Source: Paulinella micropora
Lineage: Eukaryota > Cercozoa > Imbricatea > Euglyphida > Paulinellidae
NCBI GenBank assembly: GCA_019918135.1
Contig: WBZZ01006593.1
Coordinates: 55,001-77,500 of the forward strand
Length of the DNA stretch: 22,500 bases
Reading direction: 5' to 3'
Positions 7,681-17,188 of the stretch are shown piece after piece. Both the position numbers and the translations under genes were made by a program. Numbering within the stretch: the stretch's first letter is position 1; every line of letters begins with the position of its first letter. Under the pieces are notes generated by a model, which searched no databases, had not been told where the DNA came from, and worked only from the letters and a program-made list of their open reading frames with translations.

Positions 7681-8570
7681 TGTGCTGCTACTGCTGCTGC
7701 TGCCCCTACCACCGCTGCTGCATTGCTGCCCTCCTACTGCCACTCTTATTTATATTTTTTACTCCTCCTACTCCTGCTCCTACTCCTGCTCCTCCACCTG
7801 CTCCCGCTCTTCCTACTCCTCTCCTCTCCTTTCCTCTCTCTCTCAACTTTGTCTTCCTCTCCTCTTCTATCTCTCTCTCTCTCTTTCTATGTTTGGCATC
7901 TTCTTCCTCTTCCTCTTCCTCCTCTTACTCCTACTCGTACCCCTTCTCCTTCTCCTTCTTATTCTTACTCCTCTTCCTACTCTGTTCTATTATTCCTCTT
8001 TGTAGTCCTCTTCTTCTGCCTCTTCCTTGTCGTTTCTACTTATTCCTCCTCCTCTTACCTTCGCTTCTACTCCTTTTCCTACTCCTCTTACGCAGACTTC
8101 TCCTACTCCTACTGGTACTCTTACTCGTACTCCTACTCCTCTTCCAGGATTCCTCTACCTCCTAGTCCTCTCCTCTTCCTCATCCTCCTATTCCTCCACC
8201 TCTTACTTCTCTTCTTTCCTTTTACCTATTCCTACTTCTTTTCTCCTCCTTTTACTCCTAGTCTTCCTAATTTTCCCCTTCTCCTCTTCAAGGGTTCCTC
8301 TTCTTCCTAGTCCCCCTCATCCTCCTCATCATCTTCATCCTCCACCTCTTACTTCTCCTCTTTCCTATTCCTACTCCTTCTTCCTACTCCTCGTCTTGCT
8401 ACTTTCCTCCTCCTACTCCAACTACTAAGTCACTAGTCTACTCTACTCTCGTAAGATCTCTCGTACTCCTACTACTACTCTTTCCTCTTCATCATCTCAA
8501 CTCTCCTCCAATGTCACTGCTACAACTACTCCAACTCCTACTCCTGCTCTCTCCTGCCTACTCCTAAGCA
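7681..8570. repeat. Pyrimidine-rich CTC/CTA/TTC tract
   Basis: Nearly 900 bases of C/T-dominated sequence with interspersed A, built from imperfect CTC, CTA, TTC and TCC triplets. Strand bias is opposite to the preceding block, so the two can pair over parts of their length. ORFs here (Ser/Leu/Tyr/Pro-rich) are repeat artefacts. Confidence 0.9.
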
Positions 8571-8639
8571 GTGGCTGCGTCGCTGCAGCAGCAGTGGAAG
8601 CAGGTGTAAGCAGAAAGAGGTGAGGTAGGTAAGGAAAGA

Positions 8640-9100
8640 GGGCTGCTTTCGGGCATTAGCCGCTGACCCGGCGATTTTGGCGAGCTGGTCGTGCACAACG
8701 GGGGCGGCAGGAAAATGTTTTTTGGGGGAGGGCCCGGAATTTTTTTTTTTTGCTGAGACCCGGAGGGAAAAAAATCCCCCGGGAAAAAATTTCCCACAAA
8801 AAAAAATCTTCCCCCCCCCCCCCGAAAAAACCACAAAAAAATTCCTCCCCCGCCGAGCGCGGAGGAATTTCGGGGAGGGAAACAAACAATCACGAGTCAT
8901 CCTTGGTGATCCATCATTTTCTTTGTCCCATTCCCTCGGAGTCCCGAATCCTGTTCACCCATCGCTCTTTTTCTTTCGGCTTGCCCCTCTCCCGCATCTT
9001 CTCTTTCCCCCCGGCCCTGTCTTTTTTTTGTTTGCCTCTCCCAATCCGTCCATATTTCACCCCTTTCCTCATCTGTTAAAAGAGAGAGAGAGAGAGAGAC
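8640..9100 (+). repeat. Dispersed repeat, homologous to 15.6-16.2 kb
   Basis: It starts with the satellite C block (gccgctgacccggcgatttt, then ggcgagctggtcgtg), passes homopolymer A, C and G runs, then gaggaatttcggggagggaa. It continues through tcattttctttgtcccattc, ctttcggcttgcccc, gcatcttctcttt and tccatatttcac, and ends in ttaaaagagagagag. The same landmarks occur in the same order and orientation at about 15.8-16.2 kb. No coding content is supported. Confidence 0.75.
9078..9100. repeat. AG dinucleotide run
   Basis: A short (AG)n run ends the duplicated segment and leads into the CA array. The homologous position near 16173-16205 has a similar AG-rich run. Confidence 0.85.
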
Positions 9101-9104
9101 ACAG

Positions 9105-9673
9105 GCATATGTTACACACATACACGCACACACATACACAAACACCAACACACACACATACACACACGCTCGCACCCACACACACACACACACACACACA
9201 TACACACACACACTCAAGCCCACACACACTCACACACACACACACACACACTCAAATTTTACCTTGGCTTGTTGGCGCCCCATGTAGTTCATATTGTTGC
9301 TTGGTAAGCTTCGTCTAAGTAGACTAGTGCCCTCCAGGGATCCCAGCAAAGCCCAACCATCACACTCGTTTGGATCCGTGCTTTCGGTCACGGACATACA
9401 CATACACAAACACACAAACACACCAACACACAAATAATGCATACATACACACTCACATACAGAGACACTACACACACAACAAAGAAAAACACGAAGACAA
9501 ACACAAACACACCAACACACACACGCACACACTCACGCCTACAGACACCGACACATACACACCAGAAGACATACATACCCACATAATACATACGTACATA
9601 TGTTAAATAGATACATGCACACACTTACACAAACACCTACACACACACACACACACACACACACGCTCGCACC

Positions 9674-9705
<32 letters not shown>

Positions 9706-9779
9706 CACACACACACACACAAACACCAACACACACACATACACACACACTTAAGCCCACACACACACACACACTTAAG

Positions 9780-9818
<39 letters not shown>

Positions 9819-10090
9819 GCTCACACACAAACACAAACACCAACACCAACAAATACAGACACACACACACACACACACACCATACATACATATATACATA
9901 CATACATACATGCAGAATACACATAAACACACATTAAATAATACATACATACACACACACACGTACACACACTCATAACACAAACACAAACACACAGACG
10001 CAAACACAAACACACAGACACAAACACAGACACAAACACAATACATACATACATACATACAATACATGCATGCAAGATACATGCAAGACA
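9105..10090. repeat. CA-dinucleotide microsatellite array with higher-order units
   Basis: About 1 kb dominated by CA repeats with ATAC and AAACACC interruptions. The same interruption series (caccaacacacacacatac, then a gctcgcaccc block, then a c(t)aagccc block) appears in 9140-9235 and again in 9660-9835, so parts of the array were duplicated as larger units. A non-repetitive island sits at 9255-9392. The tail (9890-10090) is CATA/ACAT-rich. Confidence 0.9.
9255..9392. other. Unique island inside the CA array
   Basis: About 138 bases of ordinary-complexity sequence separate two CA blocks. Read on the minus strand it has an open frame including NMNYMGRQQAKVKFE that runs into the repeat. It may be the tail of a transposable element that carries its own microsatellite, but no family is recognised. 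Confidence 0.4.
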
Positions 10091-10448
10091 TACATTTTTG
10101 TATTCTGTATATACCTAATTATGTATATAATTCCTCTGTATATTCAGTTTTTTTTGTTGTAAAGACTGTTGCTTGCTCTGTGGTTGGCTAGAATGAGATT
10201 TGAGACGACGACCAGCGCGCAGGCCCGGACCAACAGGAAGCAGCGCAACATCGGGAACCTGGCGAAGGGAGCTTGCGGACCTTACCCGGTCGCCTGCCGT
10301 TCGCAGGGCAGCAGGAACAGCTCTAAAGCGCACGCGTGCCTCGCGCGAGCACCTGCACTGGCCTCTGAACAGGCGCAGGACGGGGACTCGAGGGCTTTGG
10401 CCGATGCGTGGGTCCGGCCTTGCCGGAAACCAGAGCCAGACCAGGAAT
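10091..10448. other. Intervening GC-rich stretch, no gene recognised
   Basis: Between the CA and TG arrays. The 10200-10440 part is GC-rich and open in several frames on both strands, but the translations share no motif with known families and run straight into the TG repeats. Confidence 0.4.
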
Positions 10449-10611
10449 GTGTACATATGTATGTATGTATTGTGTGGGTGTGTCTGTGTGTGTGTGTGTG
10501 TGAGAGAGGGTATGCGTGTATGTGTGTATGCATGTGTGTGTCTGTGTATGTGTGTATGTGTGTGGGCTCGCCGCGCACGCGTGCGTGCGTGCGTGTGTGT
10601 GTGTGTGGGCT
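10449..10611. repeat. TG/TATG microsatellite
   Basis: Imperfect (TG)n and TATG repeats with gcgtgcgtgc interruptions. It is the complement-type repeat of the CA array, so the pair forms a long inverted repeat with a spacer of about 360 bases. Confidence 0.9.
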
Positions 10612-10988
10612 GCAGGAGCGTCCAGCTGTGCTCTGCTGCTATCCTACCTTATGCACATCCAGCTGTGCTGCTCCTTACCTCGTGCCACATGCCTGGATAG
10701 CGACCCGCCGGTAGCGCCTATGAGTCCGATCATGCCAGACAAGCAGCCGGCCGATGGTGCCTGCCTCCTGCTTGTGCTATCTTCCGTCAGAGCTAGTGCC
10801 TCTCCCTCTGGCGCGCACACTCACGCCGCTGCGGACTGCAAGTATCTGAAGAAAAAGGCATGTTCTGCCACAGTGTATTGTTCTTAATTTTGTTTGTCAA
10901 CTGTGCTAGGCTTTGCAAATACCCCGCTACAGCTACTCCTTCCATCGTATGGTTCGCGCCCTGTCCCTCGCGCTACTCAATTTAGGCT
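10612..10988. other. Non-coding stretch before candidate exon
   Basis: Ordinary-complexity sequence. A possible splice acceptor, ttttgtttgtcaactgtgct followed by AG, ends at 10909 and would make 10910-10988 part of a 5' untranslated exon segment. An in-frame TAG at 10983 precedes the ATG at 10989. Confidence 0.3.
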
Positions 10989-11045
10989 ATGGCTGACCTC
11001 GGAGACCACGACTACCAGTGGCACAAGACGAGACGCGGCATGCAG
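10989..11045 (+). CDS. Candidate initiator exon (19 codons) with splice donor
   Basis: The ATG at 10989 has G at +4. It opens MADLGDHDYQWHKTRRGMQ, and the last codon CAG is followed immediately by gtaagt, the consensus eukaryotic 5' splice site (CAG/GTAAGT), in phase 0. An in-frame TAG two codons upstream fixes the ATG as the start. A plausible acceptor at 10908-10909 would allow an upstream non-coding exon. The composition (charged, His/Asp/Arg) is unlike the surrounding repeats. I recognise no family from 19 residues. The downstream exon is not identified; the following 2.5 kb is AT-rich transposon debris that would lie in the intron. A chance combination of ATG and donor is possible. Confidence 0.3.
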
Positions 11046-11469
11046 GTAAGTCGGTTAGTCGGCTGTAGCATCCCGCCCCCCCCCCCCCCCGGTCCGTCCG
11101 TCCGAAAGAAAAGAAAGAACAAACAACAGAGTTCCAGGAGATCTTGATAAAAATGACGTCAAAGAATGAGGTAGTTAAAAAATTTCAGTGAAAAGCAAAG
11201 ATATTTTCAATAAATTTTTGAGGTTGATCACTGTCAAGTGGCAACTTATGATGCTCTGGAAAGTAATCATGCTATGAAAATTTATTGCCTGAGCCAGGAA
11301 GTATTACTAATATTAGTACAGCCTGGGATATTAAGTGTCAAAGTCAACAATCAAATTCACTTTGACAATGAGAATTCAACTTAGTGTAATTCAACGGTAG
11401 CAATGATTCAGTGTAATAATATTATTAAGTTAAACTTGTATTGAGAACCAGGGGTAATGACTTTAGCCC
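11046..11469. other. AT-rich non-coding stretch
   Basis: Begins with the candidate donor, then a run of 15 C (11076-11090), then AT-rich sequence without ORFs or recognised repeats. Possibly intronic if the preceding exon is real. Confidence 0.4.
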
Positions 11470-11680
11470 TTAACCGGGCGAGCGCCACATTTGTGGATCA
11501 TTGCCACAATTGTGGCAGTGTTTTTCAAACTGAATAAACATGATCATCATTTCTCAACGTAATATATTACTGAAATAAGCTTGATATTAATATTTCAAGA
11601 CATGCTCAGTGAAGTCTATTAATATCGATACGTCAAGGTACGGAGGTAAAATCTCAAGTTATCGGGAAGTGACTTAGCCC
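11470..11680 (+). repeat. TTAA-bounded unit, first copy of a tandem repeat
   Basis: It starts at TTAA (11470-11473), continues with ccgggcgagcgcc and two small palindromes (ccacatttgtgg, gccacaattgtggc). It ends with gtgacttagccc just before the next TTAA (11681-11684). Its internal part (cagtgtttttcaaactgaat through tacggaggtaaaatct) recurs at 13430-13555. The sequence just before 11470 (tgactttagccc) resembles the unit's own 3' end, suggesting an older copy further left. Confidence 0.65.
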
Positions 11681-12214
11681 TTAACGTCACGGTCCACTAG
11701 ATCCACTTAAGTGGATCTAAACTTTATGAGTCAAAATAAAGAGTACTTTTAGTTTATTTTTACTCGATTGAGATCGCCGTTTACTTGCTAAGCAAAATTT
11801 ATTTAGAGTTGCAGTTGTGAGCCAAAAAACAAATTTATCTGAGGCATATGATGTGAAAATAGTTGATTTTGCTATATTTAAAGTACTTCTGTGAATTTGC
11901 TACGCTACATACGTTAGTACTATGCATTGAAAAGTAACAAACAAACATTAAACCATACAACTAAATAGCATACCACAACATTAGTATCATAATTGACAGA
12001 TAGAATGAGATTGGTGCACTTTAAATTTTCAAGAAATATAGTAAATACACAACTACCTACGACCGAAGAAAAATAAAATAAAACTGAAACGAAACTAAGA
12101 AGATACATGAAAACAAAGAAGATGAAGTGAATAGAGAACACAAGAAGGGAAAATAAGAAAGAAGATGTGTGAAATGTTGAATATTGGCTCGCTGATGAGA
12201 CAAAAAACAAAGTT

Positions 12215-12466
12215 TTGCAAAGTGATTTGAATCTAGGAAACAATAATTCGGAGCCGAAAACCGTTGAAAACAGTAAGCATCCAACTAAAAAAGAGGAAGG
12301 AGAGGAGGAGTCACAGAAAAGAAAAAGAGACCTTAGAACGCTGTATGATGGCAAAGAGGATGAAGAGGTGACAAGAAACACAAGATGCCAAAAATGTCAA
12401 ATATACTGCAGTGGAAATTTGGATAGTAATAATCACTACAATAGATATGCAGAAGCGCTGAAGTAA
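12215..12466 (+). pseudogene. Fragment resembling a piggyBac transposase C-terminus
   Basis: An 83-codon frame inside the TTAA-flanked insertion. It is highly charged (KKEEGEEESQKRKRD) and then has TRNTRCQKCQIYC. piggyBac-type transposases end in a cysteine-rich domain with tR..C..C...C spacing, and this stretch fits the first half of it, but the final His/Cys pair is not evident and the catalytic domain is absent. If correct, the transposase body upstream has been lost or is beyond recognition. It may equally be a chance ORF. Confidence 0.25.
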
Positions 12467-13312
12467 ATGAAAATCAAAATAATGATAGTATAGGATAATT
12501 TTACAACGATAAGCAGTTGATAGTCTGATACATACTCCATGAATAAGGGAAGCTAAAGCTAAAAATTTTGAAAGTGAAGTAGCAACTGAAAGAGTGAGTA
12601 AATATATTCACGAAAGGCAAATATAACACAAAAATGTATACAAAACAATTCGTAATGATGCAGAGGACAGGTTCCTATGCTACACTATGTCAAGACAGTC
12701 TCTGTGCGTTGGAAACAAACACATTTCCAACAACATACAAAACAACACTCGTGAGAAAAGTCAACACGAACAAACAAAAAGACGGTTGTGTCTCCAGGAG
12801 AGAAAACATTATAATAAGCAAACATACTCTATATACTAACAATATAACACAGCTTAATATTCCCATGCAGTGCTGTCTGTGCAAGGCGGTACTCGCAAAC
12901 ATCATTAGTTCATATTTGATAATCCTGAGAAAAAATGCTTTGGGGAAAAGCAAAAGTAAGTGAAACAACTCCCACTTGAAACCTCAAACAGGAAAAGTGT
13001 TGAGGAGCACCGTTACAAATTTGCATGACAGGATGTTGCGTGGTTGCAGAGAACGAGCTATTAGAAGCAGTGGCTGCCATGCTGATCAAAAATCGACTTT
13101 TCATCACAGATTTTCTGGGAAAAATACTGAAAAACTTGAAATGAACGAGTGGCACCTCAAATAGTTGTACAAGTCAGTTTTGCCACTTTTCACACCGGAA
13201 TAAAGTCGAAATATAAACTAGAGGTGTTTCAGAGTCATAATATTTGCTTTACTGACATATATATACACAAAAAACCATGTTGTACGCTTTCTTATAAACC
13301 TCTGCAAGATCC
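12467..13312. other. Insertion interior without a recognised gene
   Basis: AT-rich sequence with only short ORFs on both strands, none with recognisable motifs. Confidence 0.4.
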
Positions 13313-13361
13313 CATCCACTCGAGTGGATCCGGTCCACTCGAGTGGATCGTAGTAGGTTAA

Positions 13362-13600
13362 GGGTTAGTTATGTTATATATCAAAAATAGGTGCCAGTTG
13401 AACGCGAGGATCCTAGTCATTGCCACACATGTAGCAGTGTTTTTCAAACTAAATAAAATCATCATTTCTCAACGTAGTAATACTGAAATAAGTTGGATAT
13501 TAATATTTCAAGACATGCTCTATCGATACGTCAAGGTACGGAGGTAAAATCTTATCTGGAAGTGACTTAGTTATGTTATTAAAAAATAAAATCGTCGCTC
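13362..13600 (+). repeat. Remainder of first unit and second copy of the tandem repeat
   Basis: 13362-13395 (gggttagttatgttatat...) continues the interrupted unit. 13395-13575 repeats the 11495-11680 sequence, including cattgccaca, cagtgtttttcaaact, tcatcatttctcaacgta, aatatttcaagacatgctc, cgatacgtcaaggtacggag and ggaagtgacttag. It is followed by ttagttatgttattaaaaaa, matching 13365-13385, which confirms the tandem arrangement. Confidence 0.7.
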
Positions 13601-13775
13601 CAGCGCGAGCCAGGATGCACCCACTTAATGGTTTATTAAAATGACCTTTGACGTTATTGATGAGCGGTTTTTTTCATAGTTCGCTTAAATATGACAGAAG
13701 TAATTATTACAAACAAAGTACTGCTAATATTGCCAATTTGACTAAGGCGAATGGTAGCAGAGAGAAAAAAAACCA

Positions 13776-15955
13776 CCACGAGCGCAAGAAATTGTTTGGT
13801 CGCTAACCCGTCGAATTCAGCGCCCTATCCTTGCATAACTACTTCGCGCGAAAGGAATTTTACCGAATCATGCGTGCGTTGGGTTTTCTGATAGAACAAA
13901 AAATTCTCGTCGGCCGCCATGGAAGTTTTCCCCCGACGTTGGGCGAAGGCCGGGGGGAGGGAGGGGGGGGGGAGGGGGGGGGTGGGGGGAGGGGGGGAGG
14001 GAGAGAAAAATTTGTTTCCCCGATTTTTGGGGGAGGCCGTTGGGGGTTGGGGAGGGGGGGGGGGGCCGAAAAAACTCAGACCCCCGAATTCTCCCATTTC
14101 CCGAGGGGTGGGGGGGAGATGGTGTAAGGGGAAAAAAATCACGAAGAGCGAAAGAAGAAAATATCGTTTGGCCGCTGACCCGGCAATTTAGGCGAGCTGG
14201 TCGTGCGCAACGGACTGTTTGGCGTGAAAGGAATTTAACCGAATCTTGCGTGGATTGGGATGGTTGGATTTTTCACGCGCCACCTGTCACCCCGACCATA
14301 GAAGAAAAAATGTTCGTCCTCGGCCTCCAAATTTTTCTCCTTGATTTTTTGGGGAGGGCCGGGGGGGGGGGGGCAGAAAATGTTGTTCCTTGATTTTTTT
14401 GGGGAGGGCCGGGGGGGGGGGGCCAGAAAGATTTGTTCCTTGATTTTTGGTGGAGGGCCCGGGGGGGGGCGGGGGGGCAGAAAAATTTGTTCCTTGATTT
14501 TTGGAGGAGTGCCCGGGGGGGGGGGGGGGGTGGTGTCAGGGGGGAGCGAAAAAGTCGAATTTAGCGCCCTATACGTGCATAACTATTTCGCGCGAAAGGA
14601 ATTTTACCGAATCTTGCGTGCGTTGGGTTTTTCAGATAGAGCAAAACATTCTCGTCGGCCGCCAAGGAAGTTTTCCCCCGAAGTTGGGTGAAGGCCGGGG
14701 GGAGGGGGGCAGGAGGGGGGGGGGGGCGCAAAAAATTCAGATCCCCAAATTCTCCCATTCCCGAGGGGAAGGGGGGGGAGGAGGGGAGGGGGGAGCGCAA
14801 AAAATTCATACCCCCAAATTCTCCCATTCCCCGAGGGGAAAGGGGGGGGGGGTGGGGGAGATGGTGTCTGGGGGAAAAAAATCACGAGCGAAAAAAAAAA
14901 ATTAGTTTCGCCGCTGACCCGGCGATGTTGGCGAGCTGGTCGTACAATGGACTGTTTGGCGTGAAAGGAATTTAACGGAATCTTGCGTGCATGGGGACGG
15001 TTGGATTTTTCACGCGCCACCTGTCACCCTGTCCATATTAAAAAAAAAAAATTCGTCCTCGGCCGCCAAAAAATTATTTCCCCGGAAGGCCCCCCGAGGG
15101 GTGGGGGGGAGGGGGGGGGGGCAGAAAAAATGGTTACTTGATTTTTTGGGGAGGGCCGGGCGGGGGGGGGGGGGGGGGCAGAAAGATTTGTTCCTTGATT
15201 TTTGGTGGAGGGCCCGGGGGGGGGGGGGCAGAAAAATTTGTTGCTTGATTTTTGGAGGAGGGCCCGGGGGGCGGGGGGGGGGGGGGGGGGTGGTGTCAGG
15301 GGGAGCGAAAAAGTCGAATTTAGCGCCCTATCCTTGCATAACTATCTCGTGCGAAAGGAATTTTACCGAATCTTGCGTGCGTTGGGTTTTTCAGATAGAA
15401 CAAAACATTCTCATCGGCCGCCAAGGAAGTTTTCCCCCGAAGTTGGGTGAAGGCCGGGGGGAGGGGGGGAGGAGGGGGGGGGAGGGGCCGCAAAAAAATT
15501 CAGACCTCCAAATTCTCCCATTCCCCGAGGGGGAAGGGGGGAGGAGGGGAGGGGGGGGCGCAAAAAATTCAGACCCACGGCCGCCAAAAATTATTTCCCC
15601 GCTGATTTCCGGGGAAGGCCCCCCGGGGGGGGGGGGCAGAAAAAAATGGTTACTTGATTTTTTGGGGAAGGCCGGCGGGGGGGTGGGGGGGGCAGAAAAA
15701 ATTGTTCCTCTATTTTTTTTGGATGGGGGGGGGGGCAGCAAAAGAATTTCCCGATCAGATGCCTTCCCCCCCCCCCCCCCCCTCCCCGCCCCCCCCCCCC
15801 CGGGGAACTTCGAGGAGGGAAAAGAAAGAACAAAATCCCACGACGAGCGAAGAAAAATTTCGTGGAACGACCCTGCAAATTTACGCGCAAAAAAAGTTTA
15901 CCGAATCATACGTGAATTAGCAAGGTCGAATTTTACGTGCCGCTGGCCACCCGCT
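13776..15955 (+). repeat. G-rich tandem satellite, period about 745 bp
   Basis: Units begin near 13810, 14553 and 15308 with gtcgaatttagcgccctat-type sequence. Each unit has the A block (tgcataact...cgcgaaaggaattttaccg, gcgttgggtttttcagatag), long G runs, and a short block ending aattctcccatt. The C block follows (gccgctgacccggcgat, gcgagctggtcgt, tttggcgtgaaaggaattta), then several copies of a roughly 50-bp E block (ttgatttttggtggagggcc, G run, gcagaaaaatttg). A diverged C block at 15825-15955 ends the array. G runs of 8-20 occur almost only on the plus strand. Every ORF spanning it is a Gly/Pro-rich artefact. Confidence 0.85.
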
Positions 15956-16205
15956 TCGCTAAAAGAAAAAAATCTTCTTTTCATCCTGGTCAATCATTTT
16001 CTTTGTCCCACTCCTTCCCCATTCCCTCCCGACTCCTGTCCCCCCCTCGCTCTTTTTGCTTTCGGCCTGCCCCGCATCTTCTCTTGCCCCCCCCCCCCCC
16101 AACCCCGCCCTGTCTTTGTTTTTTCCCTCTCCCAACCAGTCCATATCACACTCCCCTCGTCAGTCTGATAAAAGAGACAGAGAGACAGAGATACAAAGAG
16201 AGACA
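15580..16205 (+). repeat. Second copy of the dispersed repeat seen at 8.6-9.1 kb
   Basis: Overlaps the end of the satellite. It shares with 8640-9100 the ordered landmarks gaggagggaaa, tcattttctttgtcccactc, ctttttgctttcggcctgcc, gcatcttctctt, gccctgtctttg, tccatatcacac and taaaagagacagag. Orientation is the same. No coding content is supported. Confidence 0.75.
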
Positions 16206-16448
16206 GGCAGCGGTGTACCTTCCCTTGGTCATCCCAAGCAAAACCCCCTTCATTGGACCCCCCCCCTCCCTTCTGCCCTCCTTTCTCCTTTCTCTCTCTC
16301 AAACAAAAAACAAGACAGAGAGAGAGAGAGAAAGAGAGAGGAATGCAAGGGTGAAAACAAGAAAGAAAGAGAGAGAGGGTGAGGTGGTAGGGGAGGAGAG
16401 AGACTGAGTGAATGTGTGTGTGTGAGCGGGGAAGGAGTAGGTCACCCC
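16206..16448. other. Purine/pyrimidine-biased spacer with AG repeats
   Basis: Contains a C/T-rich stretch (16255-16300) followed by AG/GAA-rich repeats (16312-16412) and a short TG run. No gene is seen. Confidence 0.6.
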
Positions 16449-16652
16449 AATCCTAATCCTAACCCTAACCCTAACCCAACTACTACTATCTAACCCTAAT
16501 CCAACTACTACTACTACTACTCTCTAACCCTAATCCAACTACTACTACTACTACAATCTAACCCTAATCCAACTACTACTACTTTCTAATCCTAATCCAA
16601 CTACTACTATCTAACCCTAATCCAATTACCACTACTTTCTAACTCTAATCCA

Positions 16653-16689
<37 letters not shown>

Positions 16690-16732
16690 TATAACCCTAA
16701 TCCAACTACTACTACTCTCAAATCCTAATCCA

Positions 16733-16793
<61 letters not shown>

Positions 16794-16808
16794 TCAAATC
16801 CTAATCCA

Positions 16809-16851
<43 letters not shown>

Positions 16852-16928
16852 TCTAACCCTACTCCAACTACTACTACTACTATCTAACCCTACTCCAACT
16901 ACTGCTACTACTATCTAACCCTAATCCA

Positions 16929-16977
<49 letters not shown>

Positions 16978-17188
16978 GCTAACCCTAATCCAACCACTAC
17001 TACTACTATAACACTAATCCAACTACTACTACTACTTCTTTCTAACCCTAATCCAACTACTACTACTACTAATATCTAACCCAACTACTACTACTACTCT
17101 AACCCTAATCCAACTACTACTACTACTCTCTAACCCTAATCCAACTGGTACTACTACTATCTAACCCTAGTCCAACTGGTACTACTAC
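16449..17188 (+). repeat. Degenerate telomere-like / CTA composite minisatellite
   Basis: The array starts with several CCCTAA hexamers (taaccctaaccctaaccc), the complement of TTAGGG. It then repeats a composite unit of tctaaccctaatccaa plus a variable number of CTA triplets (2 to about 20) some twenty times. Variants include taatccta, a few tccaactggta units near the end, and ctactgcta. It stops abruptly at the copia fragment at 17189. Confidence 0.9.

Larger units (their letters stand above)
11681..13361 (+). mobile_element. TTAA-flanked insertion, possibly piggyBac-like
   Basis: The segment is bounded by TTAA at 11681-11684 and 13358-13361. It interrupts a tandem unit whose two halves flank it (gtgacttagccc to the left, gggttagttatg to the right). 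Both ends carry the same kind of subterminal palindrome in inverted arrangement: atccacttaagtggat at about 11700, and two atccactcgagtgga-type copies at about 13314-13349. TTAA target duplication is the hallmark of piggyBac transposons. The interior is AT-rich and lacks an intact transposase; the only hint is a Cys-containing ORF end at 12390-12466. Terminal inverted repeats right at the ends are short or absent, so the class call is tentative. Confidence 0.45.

Noticed and set aside
6953..8428. Long ORFs on both strands (poly-Ala, poly-Ser, poly-Leu, poly-Tyr)
   Set aside because: They come from triplet repeats that lack stop codons in several frames at once; no domain and no start context.
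9273..9279. TGGCGCC as a retroviral tRNA primer-binding site
   Set aside because: Match too short; no LTR end directly upstream and no gag downstream.
8897..10091. ORFs of alternating Cys-Val and Thr-His
   Set aside because: Direct translations of CA/TG dinucleotide repeats.
10169..10714. 181-codon plus-strand ORF and 113-codon minus-strand ORF
   Set aside because: GC-rich open frames on both strands without recognisable motifs; both run into TG repeats.
13825..16168. Gly- and Pro-rich ORFs up to 393 codons
   Set aside because: They track the G-homopolymer satellite, occur in several frames on both strands and change with run length.
16449..17188. CRISPR array
   Set aside because: Units are telomere-like and CTA-based with variable triplet numbers; there are no unique spacers of constant length and no cas genes.
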